Shown: positions 6,025 through 15,721 of the stretch, piece by piece
Numbering within the stretch: position 1 is the first letter of the stretch
Layout of the letters: every line of letters begins with the position of its first letter
Assembly (NCBI GenBank): GCA_030609125.1
Contig: JAUWCW010000001.1
Location: 1-31,091 of the forward strand
DNA: 31,091 nucleotides
Source of the DNA: JAUWCW01 sp030609125 [NCBI: Candidatus Rokuibacteriota bacterium]
Lineage (GTDB): Bacteria; JAUVQV01
Direction of reading: 5' to 3'
Position numbers and translations under genes: made by a program
Notes under the pieces: model-generated
What the model was told of the DNA's origin: nothing
The model's database searches: none
What the model saw: only the letters and a program-made list of their open reading frames with translations

Positions 6025-7277
6025 TCCCTGATCTGTCCCTGCCCGAAGACTACCCATTTGCTGCAGGTCAGCTCCTCGAGCCCCATGGGGCCTCTGGCGT
6101 GGAGCTTCTGCGTGCTGATGCCCATCTCGGCGCCCAGACCGTACTGGAATCCGTCGGAAAAGCGGGTCGAGGCGTTGACGATGACGGAGGAGGAGTCGAC
6201 TTCGGCGACGAAGCGCCATCCCCGCCCGTAGTTCTCGGTGATGATGGCCTCGGTGTGTCCCGAGCCGTAGCGGGCGATGTGATCCATCGCCTCCTCCAGG
6301 GAGCCGACAACCCGTACTGCCAGGACCAGGTCGAGAAACTCTTTCCCCCAGTCGGAGCGGGAGGCCCTGTGCACCCAGGGGGCGATGCGCCGGGTCTTCG
6401 CGCACCCCCGGATCTCCACGCCCGCCCGGGCGAACTCGGGGAGCATCCTCTCGAGGAAGGCGGGGGCGACGAGCTGGTGCACCAGCAGGGCCTCCATGGC
6501 GTTGCAGACGCCGGGTCGCTGCACCTTGGCATTGAAGCAGATCCTCACCGCGCTCTCCAGGTCCGCGTCCTCGTCGACGTAGGTGTGGCAGATCCCCTCG
6601 TAGTGCATGATGACGGGGATGGTGGAGTTCTCGACGACGGTCCTGATAAGCCCCTTGCCCCCCCTGGGAATCACCAGGTCTATGTGCCTGTCGAGCTTCA
6701 GAAGGTTCATGACCGCCCGGCGGTCGGAGGTCTGCACCATCTGGACCGCCTGACCCGGAAGCCCCGCTTCCCGCAGTGACTCCGCGGCGAGCTCGACCAG
6801 GGCGGTGTTGGAGTGGACAGCCTCCGAACCTCCCCGGAGGATGACGGCGTTGCCGGACTTGAGACAGAGGCCGGCGGCGTCGCAGGTCACGTTGGGCCGT
6901 GACTCGTAGATGATCCCGATCACCCCGAGGGGCACCCTCATTCGGCCTACACGCAGGCCGTTGGGCCTGACGGTCATGCCCGATATCTCTCCCACCGGGT
7001 CGGGGAGGGCGGCGATCTGCCTCAGCCCCTCGGCGACCCCTTCCAGCCGCTCCGGGGTGAGCCGGAGCCTGTCCTTCATCGCCTCCGGGAGCCTCCGCCT
7101 GGAGGCGGCGGCCAGGTCCTTTCTGTTGGCTTTCAGGACCGGCCCGCCCTCCTTCACCAGCTTGCGGGCGTAAGCCAGAAGGGCCCCGTTCTTGGCGTCC
7201 GTCGAGGCCTTCGCCAGGGAACGGGAAGCCTCCGCGGCGGTGCGGGCCAGGTCGAGCACCGATGTTCTTTTCTTCAT
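6021..7277 (-). CDS. proA: Gamma-glutamyl phosphate reductase ProA
   Basis: A 418-residue aldehyde-dehydrogenase-fold enzyme of normal length. It reduces glutamyl-5-phosphate with NADPH to glutamate-5-semialdehyde, the second step of proline synthesis. The conserved VPLGVIGIIYESRPNV segment is at about residues 115-130, and the catalytic cysteine is C258 in QRPGVCNAME. The C-terminal TRFSDGFQYGLGAEMGIST block is intact. A clear AAGGAGAA site precedes the ATG. It follows proB by 47 bases and its stop overlaps the PilZ gene start. proC is not in the window. Confidence 0.98.
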   Translation of the reverse strand: MKKRTSVLDLARTAAEASRSLAKASTDAKNGALLAYARKLVKEGGPVLKANRKDLAAASRRRLPEAMKDRLRLTPERLEGVAEGLRQIAALPDPVGEISGMTVRPNGLRVGRMRVPLGVIGIIYESRPNVTCDAAGLCLKSGNAVILRGGSEAVHSNTALVELAAESLREAGLPGQAVQMVQTSDRRAVMNLLKLDRHIDLVIPRGGKGLIRTVVENSTIPVIMHYEGICHTYVDEDADLESAVRICFNAKVQRPGVCNAMEALLVHQLVAPAFLERMLPEFARAGVEIRGCAKTRRIAPWVHRASRSDWGKEFLDLVLAVRVVGSLEEAMDHIARYGSGHTEAIITENYGRGWRFVAEVDSSSVIVNASTRFSDGFQYGLGAEMGISTQKLHARGPMGLEELTCSKWVVFGQGQIRE

Positions 7278-7324
7278 GGCTTCTCCTTCTTCAGCCGCCG
7301 CCTGCGGATTTCCGCGGGGGCCTC

Positions 7325-8470
7325 TCAGATTCTATCATCAACGAGGACGAGGTCATCACGGTGGATGACCTCGTCGTAGGCGTATCCGAGCACCAGCCGC
7401 ACCTGGTCGGTGTGCAGCCCCTTGATCCTGGTCACATCGGCGGAGCCGTAGTTGACCAGCCCCCGGGCCACCTCGTTCCCGTCGGGCCCGACGACCCGCA
7501 CGGCGTCCCCGGCGCTGAACTCACCCTTCACGCCGGTGATTCCCGCGGGCAGAAGGCTCTTGCCCCCCTTGAGGACGGCCCGGGCCGCCCCGGCATCGAC
7601 GTCAACCCTCCCCTGGGGCGGGATGGAGTGAAGGATCCAGTGCTTTCTTCCCGCCATCTTCCGGCGGGGGGGGACGAAGAGGGTCCCCTTCTCCCTGCCG
7701 GCGAGCACGTCGTCTATGGCCCCCGGGTCCCTGCCGTCGGCGATCACCATGGGAATGCCGAAGTCCATGACCTTCTGCGCCGCCAGGAGCTTGGTGTACA
7801 TGCCGCCCGTGCCGATGCCCGAGCCGGCCTCTCCCGCCGCCTCCAGGAGTTCGCCGGTGATCTCGCGCACGGAAGGGATGAGACAGGCGCCGTCCTCGCA
7901 CCGGGGATCGGCGGTGAAGAGCCCCTCCACGTCGGAGAGAATCAGGAGCAGGTCCGCTTCGGCGAGACAGGCGACGGTGGCGGAGAGACTGTCGTTGTCG
8001 CCGACCTGAATTTCCTCCACGGCCACGCTGTCGTTCTCGTTGACGATGGGAACCACCCGGTGGGCGAGGAGAGTGAAGAGGGTGTTGCGGGCGTTCAGAT
8101 AACGCTTGCGGAAGGAAAACTCGTCCCGTGTGAGCAGGATCTGGGCGACCTGGCAGCCCCTCCTGGAAAAGGCCCTCTCGTAGGCCCACATCAGGTAGCT
8201 CTGGCCGATGGCGGCGGCAGCCTGTTTTTCCGGGATGTTCTGCGGGCGGCGGGAAAGGCCCAGCTTCGCCATGCCCGCGGCGATGGCTCCGGAAGAGGTG
8301 ATCAGCATCTCCCGGCCTTCCCCGTGGTGGCGGCTGACGGTCTCCGCCAGGGCGTCGATCTTTTCCGCGCTCAGCTGCCGCCCGTCCGTTATCAGACTGC
8401 TGCCGATCTTGACGACCACCCGCCGGGCGTCTGCGGCGATCTTCCTGCGCTCTCGTGCTGCTGATTTCAC
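7325..8470 (-). CDS. proB: Glutamate 5-kinase ProB with PUA domain
   Basis: The enzyme phosphorylates glutamate with ATP to start proline synthesis and is normally feedback-inhibited by proline. An amino-acid-kinase domain begins RRVVVKIGSSLIT; TSSGAIAAG, NENDSVAVEEI and the GDNDSLSA block follow. A C-terminal PUA domain starts near GRVDVDAGAARAV. The start is uncertain. The GTG at 8470 gives 381 residues and a short N-terminus like known ProB. A TTG at 8533 would add 21 residues that do not look family-like, and neither has a clear ribosome site. It lies between obgE and proA, the usual order in deltaproteobacteria. Confidence 0.96.
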   Translation of the reverse strand: MKSAARERRKIAADARRVVVKIGSSLITDGRQLSAEKIDALAETVSRHHGEGREMLITSSGAIAAGMAKLGLSRRPQNIPEKQAAAAIGQSYLMWAYERAFSRRGCQVAQILLTRDEFSFRKRYLNARNTLFTLLAHRVVPIVNENDSVAVEEIQVGDNDSLSATVACLAEADLLLILSDVEGLFTADPRCEDGACLIPSVREITGELLEAAGEAGSGIGTGGMYTKLLAAQKVMDFGIPMVIADGRDPGAIDDVLAGREKGTLFVPPRRKMAGRKHWILHSIPPQGRVDVDAGAARAVLKGGKSLLPAGITGVKGEFSAGDAVRVVGPDGNEVARGLVNYGSADVTRIKGLHTDQVRLVLGYAYDEVIHRDDLVLVDDRI

Positions 8471-8564
8471 CAGGGGCCCGTCCGTTTCGAGGTGTCTGGA
8501 AAACAGTATGCGTCGATTTGGGGCGGCGGTCAAATAGTGGGAAACAGCCGTCCTGCGGGACGCG

Positions 8565-9927
<1,363 letters not shown>

Positions 9928-9965
9928 AAGAGTGTCTCCCTGGAACAGGCAGCGAAGGCTGCCCG

Positions 9966-10283
9966 TTACTTCTCCACATCGATGGAGTTGATCCTGACCC
10001 TCGTCATCTTCTGCCGGTGGCCGGTCTTCTTGCGGTGGTCCTTGCGGCGCTTGTGCTTGAAAACGATGATCTTGGGGCCCTTCACCTCGCCCACGATCTC
10101 GCCGGTCACCTTGACCTGGGAGAGAGTGGGGCGTCCAATCAGCGTGTCTTCGTCGCCGACGCACATCAGCACCCTGTCGAAGCTGATCGGCTCGCCGGGC
10201 GTGCGGCCGACCTGCTCGATATCGATCATGTCGCCCACCGACACCCTGTACTGTTTGCCGCTCGTCTCGAGGACGGTATACAT
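9966..10283 (-). CDS. rplU: 50S ribosomal protein L21
   Basis: A 105-residue L21 protein, starting [18 protein letters not shown] and ending in the basic block [16 protein letters not shown] then RVRINSI, all typical. The ATG at 10283 is preceded by GGAGGT at normal spacing, which decides it against an in-frame extension to 10328. L21 binds 23S rRNA early in 50S assembly. A promoter lies just upstream, so rplU-rpmA-obgE can be expressed apart from rng. Confidence 0.98.
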   Translation of the reverse strand: MYTVLETSGKQYRVSVGDMIDIEQVGRTPGEPISFDRVLMCVGDEDTLIGRPTLSQVKVTGEIVGEVKGPKIIVFKHKRRKDHRKKTGHRQKMTRVRINSIDVEK

Positions 10284-10331
10284 CTCGCTTACCTCCTGCT
10301 GCGCTCTTCTGCCTCTGATCGGGAACAAGGA

Positions 10332-10360
10332 AATTTACTCAATCAGAGCGTGTTTGTCAA
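10332..10360 (-). promoter_or_regulatory. Sigma70-like promoter for rplU-rpmA-obgE
   Basis: On the minus strand a perfect TTGACA (10360-10355) is followed after exactly 17 bases by TAAATT (10337-10332). It lies in the AT-rich gap between rng and rplU, about 50 bases upstream of the rplU start. The consensus -35 and optimal spacing make this a good candidate. Confidence 0.7.
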
Positions 10361-10371
10361 CCGGAAAGCTG

Positions 10372-12006
10372 CTATTTTCTCCCTTTTACCTCGAACTGCT
10401 CGTGGTGAAAGGCGGTTTCCACCTTGGCGTGGACCTTCTTCCGCACCTGTTTCTCCACCTTGACGAGAAGGTCCCGCTTCTCGTCGAGCAGAAGCGTGAC
10501 GATGTCGGCGTGGGCCTTCACCTCCAGGTGGCGCTCCCGGGTCCTTGGGGCGATCCGCTGGATTTCCCTGAAAATTTCGCTGCAGATCGTCTGGTTGTCC
10601 TTGATGTAGCTGCGGCCTTCGCAGTAGGGGCAGGGGCGGGTCAGCAGCTTCAGGACCGACTCCCTCGTACGCTTTCTCGTCATTTCCACGAGGCCGAACT
10701 GGGAAATCTTGAGAATCTTGGTGTTCGCCTTGTCCGGCTTGAGGGCCTCGTCGAGAGCCCGGTAGACCTTTTCGCGGTTCTTCGCCACCGACATGTCGAT
10801 CAGGTCGAGAATGATGATGCCGCCCAGATTGCGCAGCCTGAGCTGGCGGCTGATCTCCTTGACCGCCTCGAGGTTCGTCTTCAGAACGGTCTCCTCCAGG
10901 TTGCCCTTGCCGACGAAACGGCCGGTGTTGACGTCGATGGAAACCAGGGCTTCCGTCTCGTCGATCAGCAGGTGGCCCCCCGACTTGAGCCAGACCTTGC
11001 GGCGCAGCAGCTTCTGGATCTCCGGCTCGATCTCGAGAATGTCGAAGAGGAGGCGACGGCCGGAATGGTAGGCGACCCGCTGCCGGAAATGGGGCGAGAA
11101 GGTCCGGACGAATTCGGCCACCCGGCGGTAGTCCTCCTTGTTGTCTATGAGAAGACGGTCGGTGTCGGAGGTGAAAAGCTCTCTCACCGACTTGAGCACC
11201 GGGTCGAGCTCGGAGTGGATGAGGGTCGCCGGGGGGGATTCCTCGCTCTTTTTCTTGATTTTCTTCCAGGTCCGGACGAGATAGCCCAGGTCGGCGGCGA
11301 GCTCTTCCTCGCTGCACCCCTCGGCCTCGGTGCGGACAATGACCCCGTTTTCGATGGGCTTGATTTTCTGAATGATCTCCTTGAGGCGGTGTCGCTCCTT
11401 GCCCTGGGAGATGCGCCGGGATATGCCTACGTGGGTCTCGGTGGGCATGAAGACGATAAAGCGCCCGGGGAGCGAGATGTGAGAAGTCAGCCGGGCGCCC
11501 TTGGTTCCCATGGCGTCCTTGGCGATCTGGACGATGAGCTCCTGGCCCTCGTGGACAATGTCCTGGATCTTCTGGCTCCGCTTCCGGGGCTTTCTCGGGG
11601 CCTTGCCCCCCCAGGACTCGTATTCGTCCAGGAGGGTCTCGCTGACCTCCGAGATGTAGAGAAACCCCGCCTTCTCCTGGCCGATGTCTACGAAGGCGGC
11701 CTGCATGCCGGGCAGGACGTTCGTCACCCTGCCCCGGTAGATGTTGCCCACCGTTCCCTGCTCCTGCTTCCACTCCTGGAGAAACTCCACGGCGACGTTG
11801 TTCTCCAGGAGGGCCACCCGCACTTCAAAGGTGTTGGAGCTGACGACGAGCTGCTTCGGGTAGGGCTTTTTTATCTCCTCGACGGGCATCTTCCCCAGGA
11901 GCCTGCCGATGCGCCGGCCGGTCTCCTGGAAGACCCGTGTCAGCTTCTGCAGGTAGCGGTCCTTGCCCGGTTTCTGCTGTTTGTCAGATTTATCGGTGTT
12001 TTCCAT
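10372..12006 (-). CDS. rng: Ribonuclease G (RNase E/G family)
   Basis: A 544-residue endoribonuclease of the E/G family without the long RNase E degradosome tail. An S1-like RNA-binding region (GNIYRGRVTNVLPGMQAAFVD) begins near residue 87. The catalytic metal ligands are D358 (SIDVNTGR) and D401 (ILDLID), 43 apart as in E. coli RNase E (303/346). The zinc-link cysteines are C459 and C462 in CPYC, with matching spacing. It processes rRNA 5' ends and decays mRNA. The ATG at 12006 has AGGA eight bases upstream. This overlaps the upstream radical SAM gene by 67 bases; a later ATG at 11889 would avoid overlap but would discard about 39 residues. Confidence 0.95.
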   Translation of the reverse strand: MENTDKSDKQQKPGKDRYLQKLTRVFQETGRRIGRLLGKMPVEEIKKPYPKQLVVSSNTFEVRVALLENNVAVEFLQEWKQEQGTVGNIYRGRVTNVLPGMQAAFVDIGQEKAGFLYISEVSETLLDEYESWGGKAPRKPRKRSQKIQDIVHEGQELIVQIAKDAMGTKGARLTSHISLPGRFIVFMPTETHVGISRRISQGKERHRLKEIIQKIKPIENGVIVRTEAEGCSEEELAADLGYLVRTWKKIKKKSEESPPATLIHSELDPVLKSVRELFTSDTDRLLIDNKEDYRRVAEFVRTFSPHFRQRVAYHSGRRLLFDILEIEPEIQKLLRRKVWLKSGGHLLIDETEALVSIDVNTGRFVGKGNLEETVLKTNLEAVKEISRQLRLRNLGGIIILDLIDMSVAKNREKVYRALDEALKPDKANTKILKISQFGLVEMTRKRTRESVLKLLTRPCPYCEGRSYIKDNQTICSEIFREIQRIAPRTRERHLEVKAHADIVTLLLDEKRDLLVKVEKQVRKKVHAKVETAFHHEQFEVKGRK

Positions 12007-14537
12007 TGTTCATCCTGTGTTACGAGATTGGCAGTTCTGGTTATTTTCCATCCGAACTCCTCTTCCTTGCTGAACCCGCCCGCGACTCTGATCACGTCGC
12101 CGGGGCGGGGGGCGCTTCCGTTGACGCGGTGCAGGGAGAGGAGGAGCTCGATTTCCGACCCGCTCTCGCCGCTGAGCTCGGCCCCGGCGATGGACGGACG
12201 CAAGTTGACGGTCTTGATTTTTCCCCGGCGGGTCCTCTCCATGTTCAGATCGTCGTCGGCCTGCAGCCTGGAGAGGAGCCACTCGCCGGGTTCTTCAGAG
12301 GGGAGGTGCTCTTTGGGGAGGATCACGCGGTACGTCTGCAGGTCGATTATGTCGAAGAGGGACCGGCTCCTGGCATGCACCGCCACGGCCTGCCTGATCT
12401 CGATGCCCTCGGGAAGAGCGGCATTGAGCCTCCGGGCGATTTCTGCCGGGTTGAAGACAGCGCTCGTCTCAATGTCGATGTACTCCCGGTCCCCTTCGTA
12501 GCCGATCGGCAGGGGCGGTCCCGGCTGGATTTTCGGGTGGGGAGTGTGCCCCTGGGAGTAGGCTATCGGAATCTTCGCCCTCCGCAGGGCGCGGTGAAAC
12601 ATTCTCATCAGCGAAAGGTGCGGCAGGTACTTCATGCGGTCGTACTTGGCGAATTCCAGGCGGACCTTACCGTTTACCGTGGGGGGCCTGGGGAAAGCCG
12701 CCGCCGGCGCCCCCATCGCCTCATCCTCCCCGCCGGGCATGGGGTAGTCCTCGCAGAGTCCGCAGGAGGGGCAGTCCGTCGGATCGCAGGCGGGAGAAGG
12801 GACCGCTTCGAGGGCGCGGTTACGCTCCTCGAGAAGGAACTCCTTCAGGCCCGCCGAAGTGAAGTGGTCCCAGGGGAGGGGCTCACCGGGACGGCGCTCC
12901 CTGCCTATGAAGGCGTCCAGGTCGACGCCGTGTTCGCGGAAGGCCTCCGCCCAGGGCTGGAAGTCGAAATTTTCCGTCCACCCGTCGAAGGTCCGCCCCC
13001 TCTCCCAGGCCGAACGGATGACCCCGGCCATTCGACGGTCGCCCCGTGAGATGGCTCCCTCCAGGGCCGAAAGCTCCGGCTGATGCCACTTGAAGGCAAT
13101 GCCCCTCCTTTTCAGCCGGGCGCGAAGCCGGCCGAGGAGGGGATGAAGCTCCGAGGGGGTGAGCTGGGACGACCACTGAAAAGGGGTGTGCGGCTTGGGC
13201 ACGAAGGAGGAAACACTCACGCTCAGATGGGGGAAGCGGCCCAGGATCCCTTTGCCCGCTTTGCGGATCCTCATCGCGAGGTCGACGATGGCGTCCCTGT
13301 CGTCATCCGTCTCCGTGGGCAGGCCGATCATGAAATAGAGCTTGACCCGGTTCCACCCTTCCCGGAAAAGGCGGGAGCAGGTCTCCATGATCTGCTCCTC
13401 CGTCACTCCCTTGCTCACCACGTCCCGCAGCCGCTGGCTCCCGGCCTCGGGCGCTATGGTGAAACCCGTTCGTCTGACCTTCTTCACCTCGCGCAGAATG
13501 CCGTCCGTGATCGTCCCCGGCCGGAGAGAGGGCAGGGAAATGGAGACCTTCTCGTCGGCGTACCTGGCCATCAGCTCCGCCAGGAGGGGCTCCAGGCGCC
13601 GGTAGTCACCGCAGCTCAGGGCCGCGAGAGAGATTTCGTCGTAGCCCGTTGAGGCCAGGCTCTTGTCGGCCATCTCCAGGACCGTCCGGGGACTGCGCTC
13701 GCGGTAGGGCCGGTAGGTGGTGGCGGCCTGACAGAAACGGCAGCGCTGGATGCAGCCGCGGGCGATCTCGACGGTGACCCGGTCGTGTGTGGTCTCCAGG
13801 TAGGGCACGGGGGGGCGGACGGGGTAGGGCGCCGAATCGAGGTCGATGAGGGTCCTCTTTCTGATGACCGCCGGTACGCCTGCATGGAGCGGCTCGAGAG
13901 AGAGAATTCCCTCCCCTCCCTCGCCGGTCACCGCCCGGTAGAGGGAAGGCACGTAGACCCCTTCGATCTGTGCCAGCTTCCGCAAAGTGCTCTCCCGCTC
14001 CCTGCCTTTCCCCGCGGCGAGAGCGGCCGCTATCTCGAGGATCGCCTCCTCGCCGTCCCCGATGAGGAAGAAGTCGAAAAACTCCGCCAGCACCTCCGGG
14101 TTGGCCGCTCCCGGACCCCCTCCCCCGACAAAAGGGTGGCTTCCGGTGCGGTCCCGCGACGCCAGGGGAATTCCCGCAAGATCGAGTATGTTGAGGATGT
14201 TGGTGTACGTCAGTTCGTAGGGGAGCGTGAAACCCACCAGGTCGAAGTCTCCCAGGGGACGGCCGGATTCGAGGGATTCCAGGGGGAGGCCCAGGCGCCG
14301 CAGCTGCTCAGCCCGATCCGTCCAGGGGGCGAAGGCCCGCTCGGCGAGAAACTCCTCCCTGGCGTTGAGGATTTCGTAGAGGATCTTCAGGCCCAGGTGG
14401 GACATGCCGAGTTCGTACAGATCGGGGAAGACGAGGGCTATTCTTGCCTTCGCCTTCTCGAAGTCCTTGTGGGACGCGTTCACTTCCCCATCCAGGTACT
14501 GCAGGGGATTCGTGACGAAAAGGTTGTGATCGGTCAC
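11940..14537 (-). CDS. Two-part radical SAM protein (TIGR03960 family) fused to a TIGR03936-type domain
   Basis: An 865-residue protein. Residues about 1-600 form the TIGR03960-type radical SAM half: a B12-binding-like N-terminal region (LVGFTLPYE, GDGEEAI) and the cluster motif C262xxxC266xxC269 (ARGCIQRCRFC). A second Cys group, CDPTDCPSCGLC, lies near residue 585. Residues about 625-840 are the TIGR03936 domain (RLEFAKYDRMKYLPHLSLMRMFHRALRRA). This fusion is common next to rng-rplU-rpmA, but its reaction is not established; RNA or ribosome modification is inferred from neighbours only. The GTG start overlaps the rluD stop as GTGA. The last about 22 residues overlap rng and look non-family. 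Confidence 0.9.
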   Translation of the reverse strand: MTDHNLFVTNPLQYLDGEVNASHKDFEKAKARIALVFPDLYELGMSHLGLKILYEILNAREEFLAERAFAPWTDRAEQLRRLGLPLESLESGRPLGDFDLVGFTLPYELTYTNILNILDLAGIPLASRDRTGSHPFVGGGGPGAANPEVLAEFFDFFLIGDGEEAILEIAAALAAGKGRERESTLRKLAQIEGVYVPSLYRAVTGEGGEGILSLEPLHAGVPAVIRKRTLIDLDSAPYPVRPPVPYLETTHDRVTVEIARGCIQRCRFCQAATTYRPYRERSPRTVLEMADKSLASTGYDEISLAALSCGDYRRLEPLLAELMARYADEKVSISLPSLRPGTITDGILREVKKVRRTGFTIAPEAGSQRLRDVVSKGVTEEQIMETCSRLFREGWNRVKLYFMIGLPTETDDDRDAIVDLAMRIRKAGKGILGRFPHLSVSVSSFVPKPHTPFQWSSQLTPSELHPLLGRLRARLKRRGIAFKWHQPELSALEGAISRGDRRMAGVIRSAWERGRTFDGWTENFDFQPWAEAFREHGVDLDAFIGRERRPGEPLPWDHFTSAGLKEFLLEERNRALEAVPSPACDPTDCPSCGLCEDYPMPGGEDEAMGAPAAAFPRPPTVNGKVRLEFAKYDRMKYLPHLSLMRMFHRALRRAKIPIAYSQGHTPHPKIQPGPPLPIGYEGDREYIDIETSAVFNPAEIARRLNAALPEGIEIRQAVAVHARSRSLFDIIDLQTYRVILPKEHLPSEEPGEWLLSRLQADDDLNMERTRRGKIKTVNLRPSIAGAELSGESGSEIELLLSLHRVNGSAPRPGDVIRVAGGFSKEEEFGWKITRTANLVTQDEQWKTPINLTNSRNRARTATCRS

Positions 14538-15478
14538 CGGGGGAGAATCCTCTCGAAGGGCCCGGGAAGGGGAGCCTCAAGCCGCAGCGTCGTGCCGGTC
14601 ACGGGGTGACGACAGCTTATTTTCCAGGCGTGCAGGGCAAGACGCGTTTCGAAGCCGTACCGCCTGCCGGCGGCGTAATAGGAGCTTCCCCTCCGCGGCT
14701 TGGGGCCGTAAATCGGGTCGCCCAGAACGGGGTGGCGGCTTTCGGCGAGGTGGACCCGGATCTGGTGGGTCCGTCCCGTTTCGGGGTGCAGCTCGACGAG
14801 GCTCGCCTCCTCGAGTTTCCTGAGAACGCGGTAGCGTGTCACGGCCGTTCTCGGCTTCTCCGTGCGGGACGAGATCTTCTTCCTCTCCCGGCGGTCCCGG
14901 CCGATGGAGGTGTCCCAGATCCCCTGGTCCCGCCGGAAGCTGCCGGCGGCGACGGCCAGGTAGGTCTTGTCCACTCTCCGGCGGGCGAACTGTGAGGCCA
15001 GGCGGCGGTGGGCGATGTCGTTCTTCGCCACCAGGACGATCCCCGACGTGTCCTTGTCCAGGCGGTGCACGATGCCCGGCCGTCCCGCCCCTCCGGCCCG
15101 GGAGAGAGAGGGGCTCATGTGCAGAAGGGCGTTGACGAGAGTCCCTCCCGGATGGCCGGGAGCGGGGTGGACGACCATCCCCGGCGGCTTGTCGACTGCC
15201 AGAAGGTCGTCGTCCTCGTAAATGGTGCACAGCGGGATGTCTTCGGGGAGGTGCGCGGACTTCTCCGGTTCAGGGAGGGTGATGCGAAGCAGGTCCTTTC
15301 CCCGGGCCAGGTACCGTTTCGGGGCGGGGCGGTCGTTGACGGTGACCAGACCGATGCTGATCATCTTCTGCACACGGCTCCGGGAAAGGTCCGGAATGAG
15401 CCGGGGAATCAGCTGGTCAAGCCGAACGCCGGCTACCCGGTCCTCGACCCGAAAAAGGAAGGTCCTGTTCTGTTCCAT
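14534..15478 (-). CDS. rluD: 23S rRNA pseudouridine synthase, RluD type
   Basis: A 314-residue RluA-family synthase. An N-terminal S4 RNA-binding domain (VRLDQLIPRLIPDLSRSRVQKMI) covers about residues 18-80. The catalytic domain follows with the motif HRLDKDTSG, catalytic D141, and later LHPETGRTHQIRVHLA. RluD isomerises uridines in helix 69 of 23S rRNA. Assignment to RluD rather than RluC rests on overall pattern and length. It is the first gene after a strong promoter and starts the long minus-strand operon. Its stop overlaps the radical SAM GTG. Confidence 0.93.
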   Translation of the reverse strand: MEQNRTFLFRVEDRVAGVRLDQLIPRLIPDLSRSRVQKMISIGLVTVNDRPAPKRYLARGKDLLRITLPEPEKSAHLPEDIPLCTIYEDDDLLAVDKPPGMVVHPAPGHPGGTLVNALLHMSPSLSRAGGAGRPGIVHRLDKDTSGIVLVAKNDIAHRRLASQFARRRVDKTYLAVAAGSFRRDQGIWDTSIGRDRRERKKISSRTEKPRTAVTRYRVLRKLEEASLVELHPETGRTHQIRVHLAESRHPVLGDPIYGPKPRRGSSYYAAGRRYGFETRLALHAWKISCRHPVTGTTLRLEAPLPGPFERILPR

Positions 15479-15552
15479 GGAGTACGCACGTCCCGAAAAA
15501 TATATAAGCCAGCCGGCATGTTTACTCAGTCACGGCGGCCTTGTCGACAAAA

Positions 15553-15570
15553 TATTATTCTAAAATAATA
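15553..15570. promoter_or_regulatory. Perfect 7-bp inverted repeat overlapping the rluD -10 box
   Basis: TATTATT (15553-15559), four-base spacer CTAA, then AATAATA (15564-15570). It covers the -10 hexamer and start site of the rluD promoter, which would suit a repressor. It could also be a by-product of AT-richness. Confidence 0.4.
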
Positions 15571-15593
15571 CCTTCCCCGTCCGGTTTTGTCAA
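15565..15593 (-). promoter_or_regulatory. Sigma70-like promoter of the rluD operon
   Basis: On the minus strand a perfect TTGACA (15593-15588), a 17-base spacer and TATTAT (15570-15565). The predicted start is near 15558, giving a leader of about 80 bases to the rluD ATG at 15478. It lies in the only AT-rich stretch of the 243-base divergent gap. This is the best promoter match in the window. Confidence 0.78.
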
Positions 15594-15681
15594 CTTTTCC
15601 CGGGGAACACCGGCCGGGAGTGCGCGGATGGTGACCGGAGGGATTTCCCTGCCGGTGCGCTGGGGGGCGGGAAATATGATT

Positions 15682-15712
15682 TTGTAACCCATTGAAGATA
15701 AAAAAGTATTAA
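15682..15712 (+). promoter_or_regulatory. Weak promoter candidate for the propeller gene
   Basis: TTGTAA (15682-15687) and TATTAA (15707-15712) with a 19-base spacer. The predicted start would fall about 3 bases before the GTG at 15722, and no Shine-Dalgarno is visible, so the mRNA may be leaderless. The spacing is long, so the call is weak. Confidence 0.3.
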
Positions 15713-15721
15713 AATACCAGG

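Noticed and set aside
6025-6405. N-terminal extension of the PilZ protein frame
   Set aside because: It lies inside proA on the same strand, and the ATGA junction at 6024 with a family-like start is the better choice.
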